Source: Alphaproteobacteria bacterium MarineAlpha12_Bin1 (GTDB taxonomy: Bacteria > Pseudomonadota > Alphaproteobacteria > UBA6615). From it: a stretch of DNA of 64,000 nucleotides. Positions within the stretch are counted from its first letter, which is position 1. The number at the start of each line of letters is the position of its first letter. Location: assembly GCA_002937505.1 (NCBI GenBank), contig PTJY01000001.1, forward strand, positions 372,001-436,000, read 5' to 3'. The notes under the pieces are model-generated. The model was given only the letters and a program-made list of their open reading frames with translations, did not search any database and was not told where the DNA came from. This document shows, piece after piece, positions 1 to 9,726 of the stretch. A program made the translations under genes and the position numbers.

Positions 1-280
1 CTGTTATTCTAACTCCCTGATCTGTTAACCGCTGAACAAGTTGAGGATCATCCGGAGCATAGGTTTTAAAAGGAACCTGGTTTTGAAGTCTTCCCTGTAT
101 ATCATTACCCTGTATAGTAACTTCTGAAACTTGTCCTGATTCAACTTGGGCTAGAAAATCTGAGAACGCCAACTGCTGCTCATTCCCATTACGTCCAGAT
201 CCTTGAAATAGGTTAAAAAGCCCCACCACGAGCAATGCAATAATTACCCAAAGTACGATATTTTTACCTATGTTTTTCAA
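1..280 (-). CDS. ftsH: ATP-dependent zinc metalloprotease FtsH, N-terminal fragment cut by window edge
   Basis: Only the first ~93 codons are inside the window. I translated them by hand from a TTG start whose GGAG ribosome site lies 7 bases upstream (288-291). The product begins LKNIGKNIVLWVII, a short cytoplasmic tail followed by a transmembrane helix (about residues 8-24). A periplasmic segment with the FtsH-type stretch LAFSDFLAQVESGQVSEVTI follows. FtsH is a membrane-anchored AAA+ zinc protease that degrades misfolded membrane proteins and regulators; its ATPase and HEXXH domains would lie outside the window. The position directly after tilS is the usual one in proteobacteria and supports the call. 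Confidence 0.88.
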   Translation of the reverse strand, partial: MKNIGKNIVLWVIIALLVVGLFNLFQGSGRNGNEQQLAFSDFLAQVESGQVSEVTIQGNDIQGRLQNQVPFKTYAPDDPQLVQRLTDQGVRIT

Positions 281-444
281 CTTTATTCTCCGTTAACTCT
301 TTAAGCATTATGTTCATAAAGCGCTATTTTAGTAAAAGTAATAATTCATATAAAAGCTCACAGTAAATAACCTAGAGATCAAATAGGGATTTAATTCGCC
401 TTTGGCAATGCCCCGCACAACAAATCGAGTATATATTTTTTAAG

Positions 445-1779
445 TTAAACACTTCCGAATTTAGCAGATGCTACCGCAGAAGGAGGCGCCCATCTTATAC
501 TAAAGTTAACCTTATCCAATTCTTTTATCTTCTTTTTATAACCTAGATGTGGCACTGCAACCACAGAGCCACCGTGCCAAACAGAAGGTAAAGAGAGACG
601 GGCTTCAAATGGTATTGAAGTTTTTTTTATATTAGCATCATCACCAATTACTTGAGCCCAGCCCGCTTTATTTACGGCAGCAATTCTCAAGCCCAAAGTT
701 AGATCTTGATTAGCGCTTATAATGAAACGATTGTCCCAAAGAGTTTCTCGTTTACCTCGTAAAATCACATCAGGCCCTAATCTTGCAAGCTCCCTAATTA
801 TGTAGATATTTCTTTTCTGCCCCAAAATATGACATCCAGCTAAAGTACAATCTCTAAACTGAGTATTATTAATCAAGTTTTTAGCAAGACTTTTAATTTG
901 TCTCAAGCGTGGAGGATAGTAACGTGCAGCAACAGTCATTATTGTTTTGGACAAAAGTTTCTCTAGTGTATTGGCATTAGCAGCATCGACTTGTTCTCGG
1001 TCTATTATAATAAAAGCTGCAGAATTAAAGCTTAAAGCCCGAGCTGCCATACGAGCTGTTTCAATCTCACTTTTGATTCTGATGCTTGCTGAGTTCTTAG
1101 CAATTACTAATGCTTCATCCAAGGTTGATTCCTTAACATCAGCACGTAATCGTCCCCTAGCTGTTTCAGCATTCATATTACTGGGATCATCAACCCATTC
1201 TTGATCAAGGGCATTAAGAGTAGCAACTAAACGAGGTTTAGAAACCTTTAAAAAGGGTCTTAATATTCGTATGTCTTTTTTTTCATAAATAGCCGCCATA
1301 GCAGCAAGCCCATCAGGACCACTCGAGCTTTCTTGTCGAATTAAAACAGTTTCCGCCTGGTCATTTTGATGGTGTCCGACCAGTAAATGTAAAATATTTT
1401 TATTACGACAAAATTCCTCTAAAAGCTTATACCTAGCCAAGCGCGCCGCTGCCTGTATTCCACTTCGTGGGTAAGGGCCATTCCACTCGATTATTTTATG
1501 AGTGATATTATAGCATTTCAACCAATCACTGACCTGTCGAGCCTCAACCTTTGATTCCTTTCTTAATTTGTGATCCAGTGTTACTGCATGGAGTTTCCCT
1601 TCTCTTTTTTTGATCCATCGATTTGAGAGAATAGCGAGACACAAACTATCACTCCCTCCAGAGACAGCCACAGCAATCTCAGGTCTTGACTCAAATGGGC
1701 CTAAGCTTTCCATATATTTCTCGAACTCTTCATCAGAAACGAGTGAAGAAATACTAGAAACTGGACAGTTCTCATTCAT
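445..1779 (-). CDS. tilS: tRNA(Ile)-lysidine synthase TilS
   Basis: This 444-residue protein belongs to the TilS/MesJ family, which uses ATP and lysine to convert C34 of tRNA-Ile(CAU) to lysidine so that the tRNA reads AUA. The PP-loop ATP-binding motif SGGSDS is at residues 40-45. The HUP-fold features LDHKLR and GHHQNDQAET follow, as expected. The C-terminal third is divergent, as is common for the tRNA-binding domain. It lies between cpoB and ftsH, the standard alphaproteobacterial position. A second ATG at residue 23 could also start the protein; the ribosome site of the first is weak. The function is essential, so a single intact copy here makes sense. Confidence 0.93.
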   Translation of the reverse strand: MNENCPVSSISSLVSDEEFEKYMESLGPFESRPEIAVAVSGGSDSLCLAILSNRWIKKREGKLHAVTLDHKLRKESKVEARQVSDWLKCYNITHKIIEWNGPYPRSGIQAAARLARYKLLEEFCRNKNILHLLVGHHQNDQAETVLIRQESSSGPDGLAAMAAIYEKKDIRILRPFLKVSKPRLVATLNALDQEWVDDPSNMNAETARGRLRADVKESTLDEALVIAKNSASIRIKSEIETARMAARALSFNSAAFIIIDREQVDAANANTLEKLLSKTIMTVAARYYPPRLRQIKSLAKNLINNTQFRDCTLAGCHILGQKRNIYIIRELARLGPDVILRGKRETLWDNRFIISANQDLTLGLRIAAVNKAGWAQVIGDDANIKKTSIPFEARLSLPSVWHGGSVVAVPHLGYKKKIKELDKVNFSIRWAPPSAVASAKFGSV

Positions 1780-1816
1780 CTTATTAGATATCGTGATATT
1801 TGTCGGTCTAGAAAAA

Positions 1817-2887
1817 TTAATTACATTTCAATTTCAGACGTTCTGTTTTTGTGCGCTGCTTAATGCTGGACGGTGAATTCGGATACTCTTTGATTAACTT
1901 ATCTAGGGTGATGCAGGCATCCTCAACTCGCTTAAGAGCCGATAAGGACATGCCCAATTTTAATAAGTTATCAGGAGCTTTTTTATTCTTTGGATAGCGC
2001 TGAAAACCTTCTGCAAATGTTCGAGCAGCAGAAGCAAAGTCCTCTCTCACATAAAAAGTTTCACCCAACCAATAATGAGCATTACCTGAAAGTTCGTTTC
2101 CGGGGTATGTGTCAACAAACGCTTTTAGAGCTTTTTCTGCACCAGCGTAATCCCTTCTGATAAGAAAACCCCTTGCATATTTATATCTATCCTGCATTGA
2201 GCCAGCAGGCAGCACCGGACCTTTATAATTTGTATTTTTTTCCTGCTGATCATTGTTTGAACTACCCAGTTTCAGCTTATTCTGTGCAGCTTTTATTTGT
2301 TCAGGTGTCAATGTGCCTAATCTACCATTACCAGGTTGATTTTGATCACTGGTTTCAGTTTCATTAGTAGAAACAGGGCTATCATTTTCCACTGAATTAG
2401 ATGTTTCTTTTTGGCGTTTATCCTCTTTATTAACGCTCTCTGCAGATTTAATTACCGCCTCTTCTAGAGCTCGAAGACGATAATCAACATCAGCGACGAG
2501 CTTATCAAGCCGGTCTTTAACAAGGTTAATTTTATGGCCTAATTCCTCGAATTGTCCTGTTAAATCTCTAACTTGTTCGCCTAGCTGACTCGATTTTACT
2601 TGTAACTGCGAAACAGCAGCCGAAGGTTCCTTGCCTTTGTTTGATAAAGCTGATTCATTTGGCAACTTAGATGTATTGGTTTCACCTCGGTATAAGTTTC
2701 TTTCTAATGCCTGAATTTGTCTATTCATACGAGTAATTTCGTCGATTAGAGGCTGCACGTCATTAGACTGAGCCATAACAACAGAGCAAAAAGCAAATGG
2801 TAATAGTAAATTAAGAAATAAAAAAAGTGTTGTATTCCGCATTACTCTTACTTTTGTTAGTACTGAAAAGTAGCAAGGTGCAGTCAT
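1817..2887 (-). CDS. cpoB: Cell division coordinator CpoB (YbgF), TPR protein of the Tol-Pal system
   Basis: This periplasmic protein is associated with TolA and links outer-membrane constriction to peptidoglycan synthesis. It has a signal peptide, a coiled-coil segment after it (DEITRMNRQIQALERNL, then a second coil near residues 95-145), a low-complexity Ser/Asn/Glu linker, and a C-terminal run of TPR repeats (from about residue 235: YKYARGFLIRRDYAGAEKALKAF onward). The start is ambiguous. The first ATG has a good GAGG site but gives an unusually long N-region. The ATG at residue 16 (base 2842) gives a textbook signal peptide ending VVMAQ. It follows pal by 217 bases with no other gene between them. 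Confidence 0.9.
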   Translation of the reverse strand: MTAPCYFSVLTKVRVMRNTTLFLFLNLLLPFAFCSVVMAQSNDVQPLIDEITRMNRQIQALERNLYRGETNTSKLPNESALSNKGKEPSAAVSQLQVKSSQLGEQVRDLTGQFEELGHKINLVKDRLDKLVADVDYRLRALEEAVIKSAESVNKEDKRQKETSNSVENDSPVSTNETETSDQNQPGNGRLGTLTPEQIKAAQNKLKLGSSNNDQQEKNTNYKGPVLPAGSMQDRYKYARGFLIRRDYAGAEKALKAFVDTYPGNELSGNAHYWLGETFYVREDFASAARTFAEGFQRYPKNKKAPDNLLKLGMSLSALKRVEDACITLDKLIKEYPNSPSSIKQRTKTERLKLKCN

Positions 2888-3104
2888 GGCACCATCCTCT
2901 AATTGTTTAAGTTAATTCTATGGCAATCAGTAAATTACCCATACAGTTGCTTAATTCCTCTAAATTGCTTCCAAAATTAGACGAAACTAAGGCATTCTGG
3001 AAAGGTAAATACCCCCAACCAAATTAGGAACTAAAGCTAAGAGGTTTTATTACAGGCGGTTAATCTTGAAAAACCTACTGATACGACTTAGCTGAAACAA
3101 TTAG

Positions 3105-3662
3105 TTAATCTTTAGATAATACGGCCACAGCTCTACGATTCTGGGCATACGCATTCTCATTCGACCCCGGTATAGCAGGTCGTTCTTTCCCAAAACTAAT
3201 TGTCTTTGCCCTATTAGGATTAACCCCTAGCGATATCAAATATTCGCGAGCAGCATTAGCTCTGCGCTCACCCAGGGCCAAGTTATACTCTCGTGTACCA
3301 CGTTCATCGGCATGCCCCTCAATTATAATTTTATTTGCAGGATATGCCATTAACCACTCAGCCCAGCGACCTATCGTCGTTCTGGAATCTGAGCTTAAAG
3401 TCGATTTATCGTAGTCAAAGAGAACTCGATCGCCCACATTAATCTCTAAATCAAGTTGAGAACCGGGTTTCGGGCCGGCAGAGAGTGGTTTTTCTGCGCT
3501 CTTGGTAGTCTTGGTAGTCGATGCGGAAGACACAGTTGTTTTCGAACTAGAGGAAGCTACTTTTTCACCTCCACTAACCGACTTAGCAGCATCTTCAGAT
3601 GCTGTTGTACAAGCAGCTAACAAAAACGCAGCCGCAACAACCAGTGGTAAGTTTAATCTCAT
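3105..3662 (-). CDS. pal: Peptidoglycan-associated lipoprotein Pal
   Basis: Pal is an outer-membrane lipoprotein that binds peptidoglycan and the TolB propeller. A lipoprotein signal peptide ends in the lipobox LAAC, with the acylated Cys at residue 18. A Ser/Thr/Lys-rich linker follows (about 20-70). The C-terminal half is an OmpA domain with FDYDKSTL, IIEGHADERGTREYN and the closing NRRAV motif that contacts meso-diaminopimelate. The length (185 aa) is normal. It lies downstream of tolB by 239 bases, a gap that may allow extra expression; I see no convincing promoter there. Confidence 0.96.
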   Translation of the reverse strand: MRLNLPLVVAAAFLLAACTTASEDAAKSVSGGEKVASSSSKTTVSSASTTKTTKSAEKPLSAGPKPGSQLDLEINVGDRVLFDYDKSTLSSDSRTTIGRWAEWLMAYPANKIIIEGHADERGTREYNLALGERRANAAREYLISLGVNPNRAKTISFGKERPAIPGSNENAYAQNRRAVAVLSKD

Positions 3663-3901
3663 TATATACTCCCTAAAGCCGTTGCCGTCCGAGGCTAATG
3701 AATTTATGCGTTTCTATGAAAAACGCTAACTAAAATACTTTGTTTAACAGACCATAATACCTTGCGTAAATATTAAGACAAACACACTGTCCAGCTTAAA
3801 GCCTCGAAATCTTCATCTAAGGCTTCCTAATAGCGACTTAACTATACTGAATGACCTGATTCGAAACAAGAAGGTCAACTCCTCAATTTTCTGGATAACC
3901 A

Positions 3902-5305
3902 TTAATCAGGGCATATTTTTTTAATCTTTTCGGGATCAATATCGCTAGTTAGCCTTGACCAGGCAGGATCAGAGGCATCTTCAGGCGTTATTATTTCCCT
4001 CTCATTATGTCCTGTCAGGTCAATAGAATAAAGTCGTGGATTACTTCCTTCACCCTTTTCATTCTGTCTTTGTTGTCTATAAAACATTAAAACACGACCA
4101 TTCGGGGCCCATGTCGGTCCTTCAACTATGAAACCTTTAGTCAAAAGCCTTTCACCAGAACCATCAGATTTCATGACCCCAATGTGAAATGATCCCTTAT
4201 AAAACTTTGTAAAAGCAATAAGATCGCCTCTTGGAGACCAAACGGGAGTCCCATATCTCCCACCACGTTTAAAACTAATTCTTCGTTGATTCTTACCGTT
4301 AGAGTTCATTACATAAAGTTGTTGGCTGCCACCACGATCAGATTCAAAAACAATCTTACTGCAATCAGGGGAATAGCTTGGTGACGTGTCTATAGCTGGG
4401 TGTGTTGTAAGCTGCTTTTGGTTAAGAGTTAATAAATCCATAACATAGATGTCAGTATTGCCCCTTTCAGCCATGCTCATAATAACTTTTCTACCATCAG
4501 GCGAAAACCTAGGTGCAAAAGTCATTCCTGGAAAAGTTCCCAAAGTAACCTGATCACTGTTCTCTATATTTAAAAGATATACTCTTGGAGGCTGTTGTTC
4601 ATCAAAATATGCAAGATAAGTAATTTCGTCACGAATAGGTGAAAAACGAGGCGTAAGAACCAGACTATTTCCATCTGTTAAATATTTATGGTTGTGCCCA
4701 TCTTGATCCATTATAGATAAACGTTTTTTACGCTTTTTAGTCGGACCCCGCTCGGATATATATACAACCCTGGTATCAAAATACCCACTCTCTCCCGTTA
4801 TACGTTTGTATATTTGATCCGCAGCCGTATGGGCCAAACGACGCCATGCTTTAGATGAACTTATAGATAATTGGTACCTAATCATCACTTGCTCTGCAAA
4901 AACATCATACAAAACGAACTCAATCCCAAGTGCATTGTTCGGTAATATCTTTGCCTCACCTATTACTAAAGCTTGTGCATTTAGGGGCTTCCAATTAACA
5001 AAATTGGGTCTTTCTTTAACTGAGTTCGGTATTGAAAGAAAGGCTCTCTTATCTATGGGGGAAAATAATCCAGAACGTTGCAAATTGTCAGAGATTACTT
5101 TGGAAATGCTCACAGCATATCCTTCGGCTCCGGACCCAACTGCATGAAAATCCGGGATTGCTATTGGCAGGGGCTTGTAAGTCCCTTCATTAACATTAAC
5201 TACCAGTTTTTTCTGACTAGTCTGAGCAAAAACTAGTGATAATGTTGGAAATATTACCACTGCCATGCTCACTGCTATTATCATTTTTGCTAAATAAGGC
5301 ACCAT
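3902..5305 (-). CDS. tolB: Tol-Pal system translocation protein TolB
   Basis: TolB is the periplasmic beta-propeller of the Tol-Pal machine, which cycles between Pal and TolA. A signal peptide covers about residues 1-27 (ending SLVFAQ). An N-terminal alpha/beta domain follows, then propeller blades with the repeated pattern PRFSPDGRKVIMSM, PSYSPDCSKIVFESDRGGSQQLYVM and PVWSPRGDLIAFTKF. The length of 467 residues is slightly longer than typical (about 430) because of a charged C-terminal tail. Its start is 3 bases downstream of the tolA stop, so it is translationally linked to tolA. Confidence 0.96.
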   Translation of the reverse strand: MVPYLAKMIIAVSMAVVIFPTLSLVFAQTSQKKLVVNVNEGTYKPLPIAIPDFHAVGSGAEGYAVSISKVISDNLQRSGLFSPIDKRAFLSIPNSVKERPNFVNWKPLNAQALVIGEAKILPNNALGIEFVLYDVFAEQVMIRYQLSISSSKAWRRLAHTAADQIYKRITGESGYFDTRVVYISERGPTKKRKKRLSIMDQDGHNHKYLTDGNSLVLTPRFSPIRDEITYLAYFDEQQPPRVYLLNIENSDQVTLGTFPGMTFAPRFSPDGRKVIMSMAERGNTDIYVMDLLTLNQKQLTTHPAIDTSPSYSPDCSKIVFESDRGGSQQLYVMNSNGKNQRRISFKRGGRYGTPVWSPRGDLIAFTKFYKGSFHIGVMKSDGSGERLLTKGFIVEGPTWAPNGRVLMFYRQQRQNEKGEGSNPRLYSIDLTGHNEREIITPEDASDPAWSRLTSDIDPEKIKKICPD

Positions 5306-5307
5306 GA

Positions 5308-6240
5308 TTATCCCAACATTTCTTTAGGATCAAATTTGAATTCTATCTTCCGCCAATATTTATAGAGATCTTGAGGTAAGACAAAGGGCTGACATCTAGG
5401 ATTTCTTAGTGCCCTGATCGCAGCCTCTTCAGCAGCTTTTGAATGGGAAGAATAATCACCCATAGTCTTTGATTTCACATACGTGATATACCCTTTTCGA
5501 TCAAGCTCTATAGATGCAGTGACAATTAATTTTTCCGCTAACTTAGCTCCTGCAGGTGGATTCCAGCACTCTTTTAGCTGCCTACGCAAGATTTGTCTTA
5601 TCCTTTCTAACTCTGTTATGGAAGGAGTACGACTAACATTATCTTTATCAATTGATCTCGTGGCAGGTGGGAGATCTTTTACAATTGATGCTAAGTCACG
5701 CAGAATTTTCTTATTGTTTCGAGAATTATCTTTTGAGGTATCTTTTGAGACAGGAAGGTCTTTTAAAATTGACGCAAAATCTCTTTGATTAGTTTCCGAC
5801 TTTGGAGGCTTAGGTTTCAACCTAGGTTTAGCCTGAGTTTTTGCTGCGGGCTCTGGTTTTTTCCTTTTTAATTCTTTAGGAGGCTTGGGTTTTAATTTCG
5901 GAGGAGGAGGGGATTGTATCACAGCCTTTTTAACAGCCTTTTCTTGCAAAGAAGTATCTGGTTTATTTTTATTTAAAACAGGCTTTTTAACAATTTTAGG
6001 CTCTTCAGTTTTGGGCCTAATCGAGGTGTCTTTTTTCATCTTTGGCTTTTTCTCTGGTACTTTTTTGCTAATTGGAACGTTTACGCTATCTAACTTTACA
6101 AGCTCTACAGGAATAATATCAACTGAGACTTGTTGATCGGTGAATAATTGTGGTAATCCGAACTGAGCCAATAGAACAACTCCAATATGAGCAGCAATTG
6201 AGGTGGTTACACCATTACGCATTTTGCTAGCTCTAATCAT
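5308..6240 (-). CDS. tolA: Cell envelope integrity protein TolA
   Basis: TolA spans the periplasm and transmits the proton-motive-force-driven movement of TolQR to TolB-Pal. It has one N-terminal membrane helix (about 13-32), a long Lys/Pro-rich middle region (about 60-150), and a C-terminal TonB/TolA-like domain with LKECWNPPAG and the SIELDRKGYITYVK strand. Two near-identical 11-residue segments, RDFASILKDLP (153-163) and RDLASIVKDLP (181-191), form an internal repeat just before the C-domain. The lysine/proline composition replaces the alanine-rich helix known from E. coli; this is common in alphaproteobacteria. It sits between tolR and tolB. Confidence 0.92.
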   Translation of the reverse strand: MIRASKMRNGVTTSIAAHIGVVLLAQFGLPQLFTDQQVSVDIIPVELVKLDSVNVPISKKVPEKKPKMKKDTSIRPKTEEPKIVKKPVLNKNKPDTSLQEKAVKKAVIQSPPPPKLKPKPPKELKRKKPEPAAKTQAKPRLKPKPPKSETNQRDFASILKDLPVSKDTSKDNSRNNKKILRDLASIVKDLPPATRSIDKDNVSRTPSITELERIRQILRRQLKECWNPPAGAKLAEKLIVTASIELDRKGYITYVKSKTMGDYSSHSKAAEEAAIRALRNPRCQPFVLPQDLYKYWRKIEFKFDPKEMLG

Positions 6241-6264
6241 GGCTCCATTCTTAAACTGAAAAAA

Positions 6265-6708
6265 CTATTTCTTTTTATCACCGGGCAGAGGAGCTTCCGC
6301 GACTAGCGCTACTTTTGTGAAACCAGCGCTAGATATCATACCCATAACCTCAATAATTCGACCATAATTAATCGAACGATCACCACGTACAAAGATTCGC
6401 AAATCAGGGTTCGCGGTGGTCAACGCTTTTAGTCTTGGTATTAAAGCGCTTTCACTTACTTCAGCTTCCTGAATATAGGTTCTTCCTTCAGAATTAATAG
6501 TAATGATAAGTGGTTCTTGACTTTCGTTTAAAGGCTTTAAGGTTGCCTTAGGGAGGTCAACTGGAACCCCTATGTTTAATAGCGGTGCTGCAACCATGAA
6601 AATAATTACAAGCACCAACATGACATCAACAAATGGCGCAACATTAATATCCGTAACAGGCCCCCGATGAGGCCGACGAAGGTTAGATCTTACGTATCGA
6701 CGAGTCAT
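6265..6708 (-). CDS. tolR: Tol-Pal system protein TolR (ExbD family)
   Basis: TolR is an inner-membrane partner of TolQ with a single membrane helix and a periplasmic domain. The signature of the ExbD/TolR family is visible: DINVAPFVDVMLVLVIIFMV (residues 20-39), with the Asp at the start of the helix that takes part in proton passage. A C-terminal domain with ITINSEGRTYIQ and LRIFVRGDRSINYGRI follows. The length of 147 aa is normal. The tolR start is 3 bases after the tolQ stop, consistent with coupled translation in the tolQRAB operon. Confidence 0.96.
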   Translation of the reverse strand: MTRRYVRSNLRRPHRGPVTDINVAPFVDVMLVLVIIFMVAAPLLNIGVPVDLPKATLKPLNESQEPLIITINSEGRTYIQEAEVSESALIPRLKALTTANPDLRIFVRGDRSINYGRIIEVMGMISSAGFTKVALVAEAPLPGDKKK

Positions 6709-6711
6709 TGA

Positions 6712-7443
6712 TTATTTTGCTTCTTCAAGTTGTCGAGATAAAATCCCAGTGAATTCTGCTGCAAACCCATCAAGCCTTTGCGCATACCTGTTCATATCAG
6801 TGCTGAACTTATTATAAGCAGCTACCGCTGGGATCGCCACAATAAGTCCCATGGCTGTGGTGAAAAGGGCTTCTGATAAACCTGGTGCAATAACAGCCAA
6901 ACTGGTGTCCTTTGCAACTGCTATGGCCTGAAAGCTGTTCATAATTCCCCAAACTGTTCCAAACAGTCCAATAAACGGAGCCGTGGCTCCTGCTGATGCA
7001 AGAAAAACCATATATCGCTCTATACGTTCCATTTCCCTCACTAGCGTGACGTCCATTGCCCTTTCTATTCTATCCTGCAGGCCGGCTCTTAGAGCGACTG
7101 TTGTAGACAAACCTCGTTCTGTTGAGCGTCTCCATTCTGTCATAGCTGCCGCAAAAACTGCTGACATTGGATCCCTAGGCTCAGCCCCAAAACTTTCATA
7201 AAGCTCATCTAGCGAACCACCAGACCAAAAGCTCTCTTCAAATCGTCTTGCCTCACGTTCGAGACGTCTTACCCTTAACCACTTATCGATAATAATCGTC
7301 CATGACCAAATAGAAGCTACAAAGAGCAAAATCATCACCAACTTAATAACGATATCCGCTCGCATAAATAGTGCCCAAACAGAAAAGTCTGTTGCTATAA
7401 CTCCCCCAGTGACACTAACTGCATTAATAATATTTGCATCCAT
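6712..7443 (-). CDS. tolQ: Tol-Pal system protein TolQ (MotA/TolQ/ExbB proton channel)
   Basis: TolQ is the multi-spanning subunit of the TolQR proton channel that energises the Tol-Pal machine during cell constriction. It has three membrane helices: about 30-50, 145-170 (MVFLASAGATAPFIGLFGTVWGIM) and 180-205 (LFTTAMGLIVAIPAVAAYN), the last two carrying the family's conserved Gly/Thr pattern. The length is 243 aa (usual 230-240). It is the first tol gene after ybgC, matching ybgC-tolQRAB-pal-cpoB in other proteobacteria. Confidence 0.96.
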   Translation of the reverse strand: MDANIINAVSVTGGVIATDFSVWALFMRADIVIKLVMILLFVASIWSWTIIIDKWLRVRRLEREARRFEESFWSGGSLDELYESFGAEPRDPMSAVFAAAMTEWRRSTERGLSTTVALRAGLQDRIERAMDVTLVREMERIERYMVFLASAGATAPFIGLFGTVWGIMNSFQAIAVAKDTSLAVIAPGLSEALFTTAMGLIVAIPAVAAYNKFSTDMNRYAQRLDGFAAEFTGILSRQLEEAK

Positions 7444-7510
7444 ACCAATAGTTAATCCTTAGTTTCATTAAACCCAAAAAACTTAATTTTTTTATTCCAT
7501 CCTGCATACA

Positions 7511-7984
7511 TTAAAGGTCGTTTATTGTTGCAATTGCATCTCTTACAGCAATGGGAATCCTCATTGGTCGTTGCCTTTTATCCAAGCATGCTAGCCTCAA
7601 TTTAAGCCTGACTAATTCTGTTTCATTATAATCATTATCCAGGAATACGACTCGCTGACTTAATTTGATACTGGCTCCTGCTATAGAATTAACATTTGTT
7701 ATTACCGATAACTTATCATCAAGCATAGCGGGCTTCATGTAATCAACTTCACAACTACGAACCGCAAAGGCAGCATTATTTTGGGACATTAGCTGACCGT
7801 GCTCGACACCTAATCCACGAATCATCTCTGTCCGAGCCCGTTCAGCAAATTTAAGATAATTAGCGTAGTAAACAATTCCCGCAGCGTCCGTATCTTCGTA
7901 ATAAACTCTGAGAATGTAGTAATGTTCACCCTTGTAGAAGGAGGAGTCATTATTTCCCCAGATTTCATTTTTTTTCTTGGACAC
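7511..7984 (-). CDS. ybgC: Tol-Pal-associated acyl-CoA thioesterase YbgC
   Basis: YbgC is a hot-dog fold thioesterase acting on short- or long-chain acyl-CoA (or acyl-ACP), associated with the Tol-Pal operon. The active-site segment YYEDTDAAGIVYYANYLKFAERAR (about residues 29-52) contains the 4HBT-family Asp. The N-terminus carries about 25 extra residues compared with E. coli YbgC. No better start is evident: the first ATG is 25 bases from the ruvB stop. It begins the tol cluster immediately downstream of ruvB. Confidence 0.93.
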   Translation of the reverse strand: MSKKKNEIWGNNDSSFYKGEHYYILRVYYEDTDAAGIVYYANYLKFAERARTEMIRGLGVEHGQLMSQNNAAFAVRSCEVDYMKPAMLDDKLSVITNVNSIAGASIKLSQRVVFLDNDYNETELVRLKLRLACLDKRQRPMRIPIAVRDAIATINDL

Positions 7985-8009
7985 TTTTTCATCCTAACAC
8001 GTTTCTTGA

Positions 8010-9107
8010 TCATCCCACTTCATCATCAGAAACATTATCAGACTCATTTGTGGCAAGTCTGTGACGCTCTAAAATATCACCTTGATCAGGAATAGGCCTC
8101 TCAATTCCAAGATGAGTATAACCACCAGAAGTTACCATTCGTCCTCTAGACGTTCTTTGCAAAAAACCTTTTTGCATAAGATACGGTTCTACAACTCCCT
8201 CGATGGTATCTCTTTCCTCAGATAAAGCTGCCGAAATTGTTTCTATTCCAACTGGGCCACCGTCAAAATTATTAATGATGTAAAGAAGATATCGATGATC
8301 CATTGAATCCAGACCACAAGAATCAACCTCAAGCCTATTCAGGGCCATATCAGCAAAACTTTCATCCACTGGTGTGTTTTCCTTAACAACAGAAAAATCA
8401 CGAACTCGTCTTAACAAACGTCCTGCAACTCTAGGAGTTCCTCTTGATCGGTTAGCAATTTCTGCTGCTCCTTTATCGGTTATATCTAGATCAAACAGCT
8501 TCGCATTTCGTTTTATTATTGAGATCAAATCTATCGGCGAGTAAAACTCGAGACGAAGATTTATACCAAATCTTTCTCGAAGCGGTGTACTAAGTAAGCC
8601 CAATCGAGTAGTGGCGCCAATAACAGTAAAAGGCTGAAGTTCGATCCGAACTGAACGAGCTGCCGGTCCCTCACCTATGATCAAATCCAACTCACCATCC
8701 TCCATAGCGGGGTAAAGAATTTCCTCTACCGCAGGATTTAGTCTATGAATCTCATCGATGAACAGTACATCTCTAGGCTGCAAGTTAGTTAATATTGCAG
8801 CGAGATCTCCAGCCTTAGTAATAATAGGGCCTGAAGTTGCCCTAAAACCAACTCCAAGTTCCAAAGCTACTATTCGGGCAAGAGTTGTCTTACCTAAACC
8901 AGGAGGACCGTGCAAAATAACATGATCTATTGGCTCAGCCCGTTGTATTGCCGCAGAAACAAAAACTGATAAATTTTCACAAAGAGTTCGTTGGCCTACA
9001 AAATCATTCAGGGATTCTGGGCGCAAACTTAATTCTTCTTGATCTTCAACAACTGAATTAGGGTCAACCAATCTAGAAGTGGATTTATTTATATTTGTGT
9101 CAATCAT
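8010..9107 (-). CDS. ruvB: Holliday junction branch migration helicase RuvB
   Basis: RuvB is the AAA+ motor of the RuvABC resolvasome; two hexamers pump DNA through the RuvA-bound junction. Walker A is GPPGLGKTT (67-75), Walker B is [10 protein letters not shown] (near 117), sensor 1 is [19 protein letters not shown], and the C-terminal winged helix contains [17 protein letters not shown]. The length of 365 aa is normal with a slightly longer acidic tail. The start overlaps the end of ruvA by 8 bases, indicating translational coupling. The ruvC-ruvA-ruvB order is intact. Confidence 0.98.
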   Translation of the reverse strand: MIDTNINKSTSRLVDPNSVVEDQEELSLRPESLNDFVGQRTLCENLSVFVSAAIQRAEPIDHVILHGPPGLGKTTLARIVALELGVGFRATSGPIITKAGDLAAILTNLQPRDVLFIDEIHRLNPAVEEILYPAMEDGELDLIIGEGPAARSVRIELQPFTVIGATTRLGLLSTPLRERFGINLRLEFYSPIDLISIIKRNAKLFDLDITDKGAAEIANRSRGTPRVAGRLLRRVRDFSVVKENTPVDESFADMALNRLEVDSCGLDSMDHRYLLYIINNFDGGPVGIETISAALSEERDTIEGVVEPYLMQKGFLQRTSRGRMVTSGGYTHLGIERPIPDQGDILERHRLATNESDNVSDDEVG

Positions 9108-9726
9108 TGCCCAGCTCTTTCAATGCGGCAGGAATCAAAACTTCTAGGGAGCTGTATTCTGATGAAGAAGCAAGAAGCCGACTTATAACCCGGTAGGCCT
9201 CAGACCTTCCATAGCCAAGATTAACCAAAGCAGAAATTGCATCAGATGTAATTTTTCCGTTCTTAGTTGAGACTTTTTCAATTTCTAAACCCTCTTTATA
9301 AACCTCCTGCATTCCACCACTGACAGACGCAATGCTTTCTTTGAGCTCTGTTAGTAGTCGAGCAGCCAATCGTGGCCCTACTCCGTCAGCCATAGATAGT
9401 TTAGCTTTGTCTTGAGAATAAATAGCTTCAACCAGCTGATCTGGTGACAATGAACTTAAGATTGAAAGCGCCACCCTAGCTCCTACTCCTTGTACTGTAG
9501 TCAAAACCCTGAAACATTCTCTTTCTCTTGAGTTTTGAAAGCCAAATAAAGATATTTGAGATTCTCGGACATGCGTCTCAATAAACAAATCTACAGGAAG
9601 CCCTGCACCTGGAAGTAAATTTATAGTTCGGGTTGGACAACTAACAAAATACCCCACTCCAGCTACATCTATTACAAGCCAATCTAAACCCAGCTCATCA
9701 ATAATTCCTTTTAATCTCGCAATCAC
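9100..9726 (-). CDS. ruvA: Holliday junction branch migration protein RuvA
   Basis: RuvA binds the four-way junction as a tetramer and loads RuvB. The N-terminal OB fold starts [11 protein letters not shown], the central helix-hairpin-helix region contains [17 protein letters not shown] and [17 protein letters not shown] (about 70-130), and the C-terminal domain III ([20 protein letters not shown]) contacts RuvB. The length of 208 aa is normal. Its start overlaps the ruvC stop by 4 bases. Confidence 0.97.
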   Translation of the reverse strand: MIARLKGIIDELGLDWLVIDVAGVGYFVSCPTRTINLLPGAGLPVDLFIETHVRESQISLFGFQNSRERECFRVLTTVQGVGARVALSILSSLSPDQLVEAIYSQDKAKLSMADGVGPRLAARLLTELKESIASVSGGMQEVYKEGLEIEKVSTKNGKITSDAISALVNLGYGRSEAYRVISRLLASSSEYSSLEVLIPAALKELGND

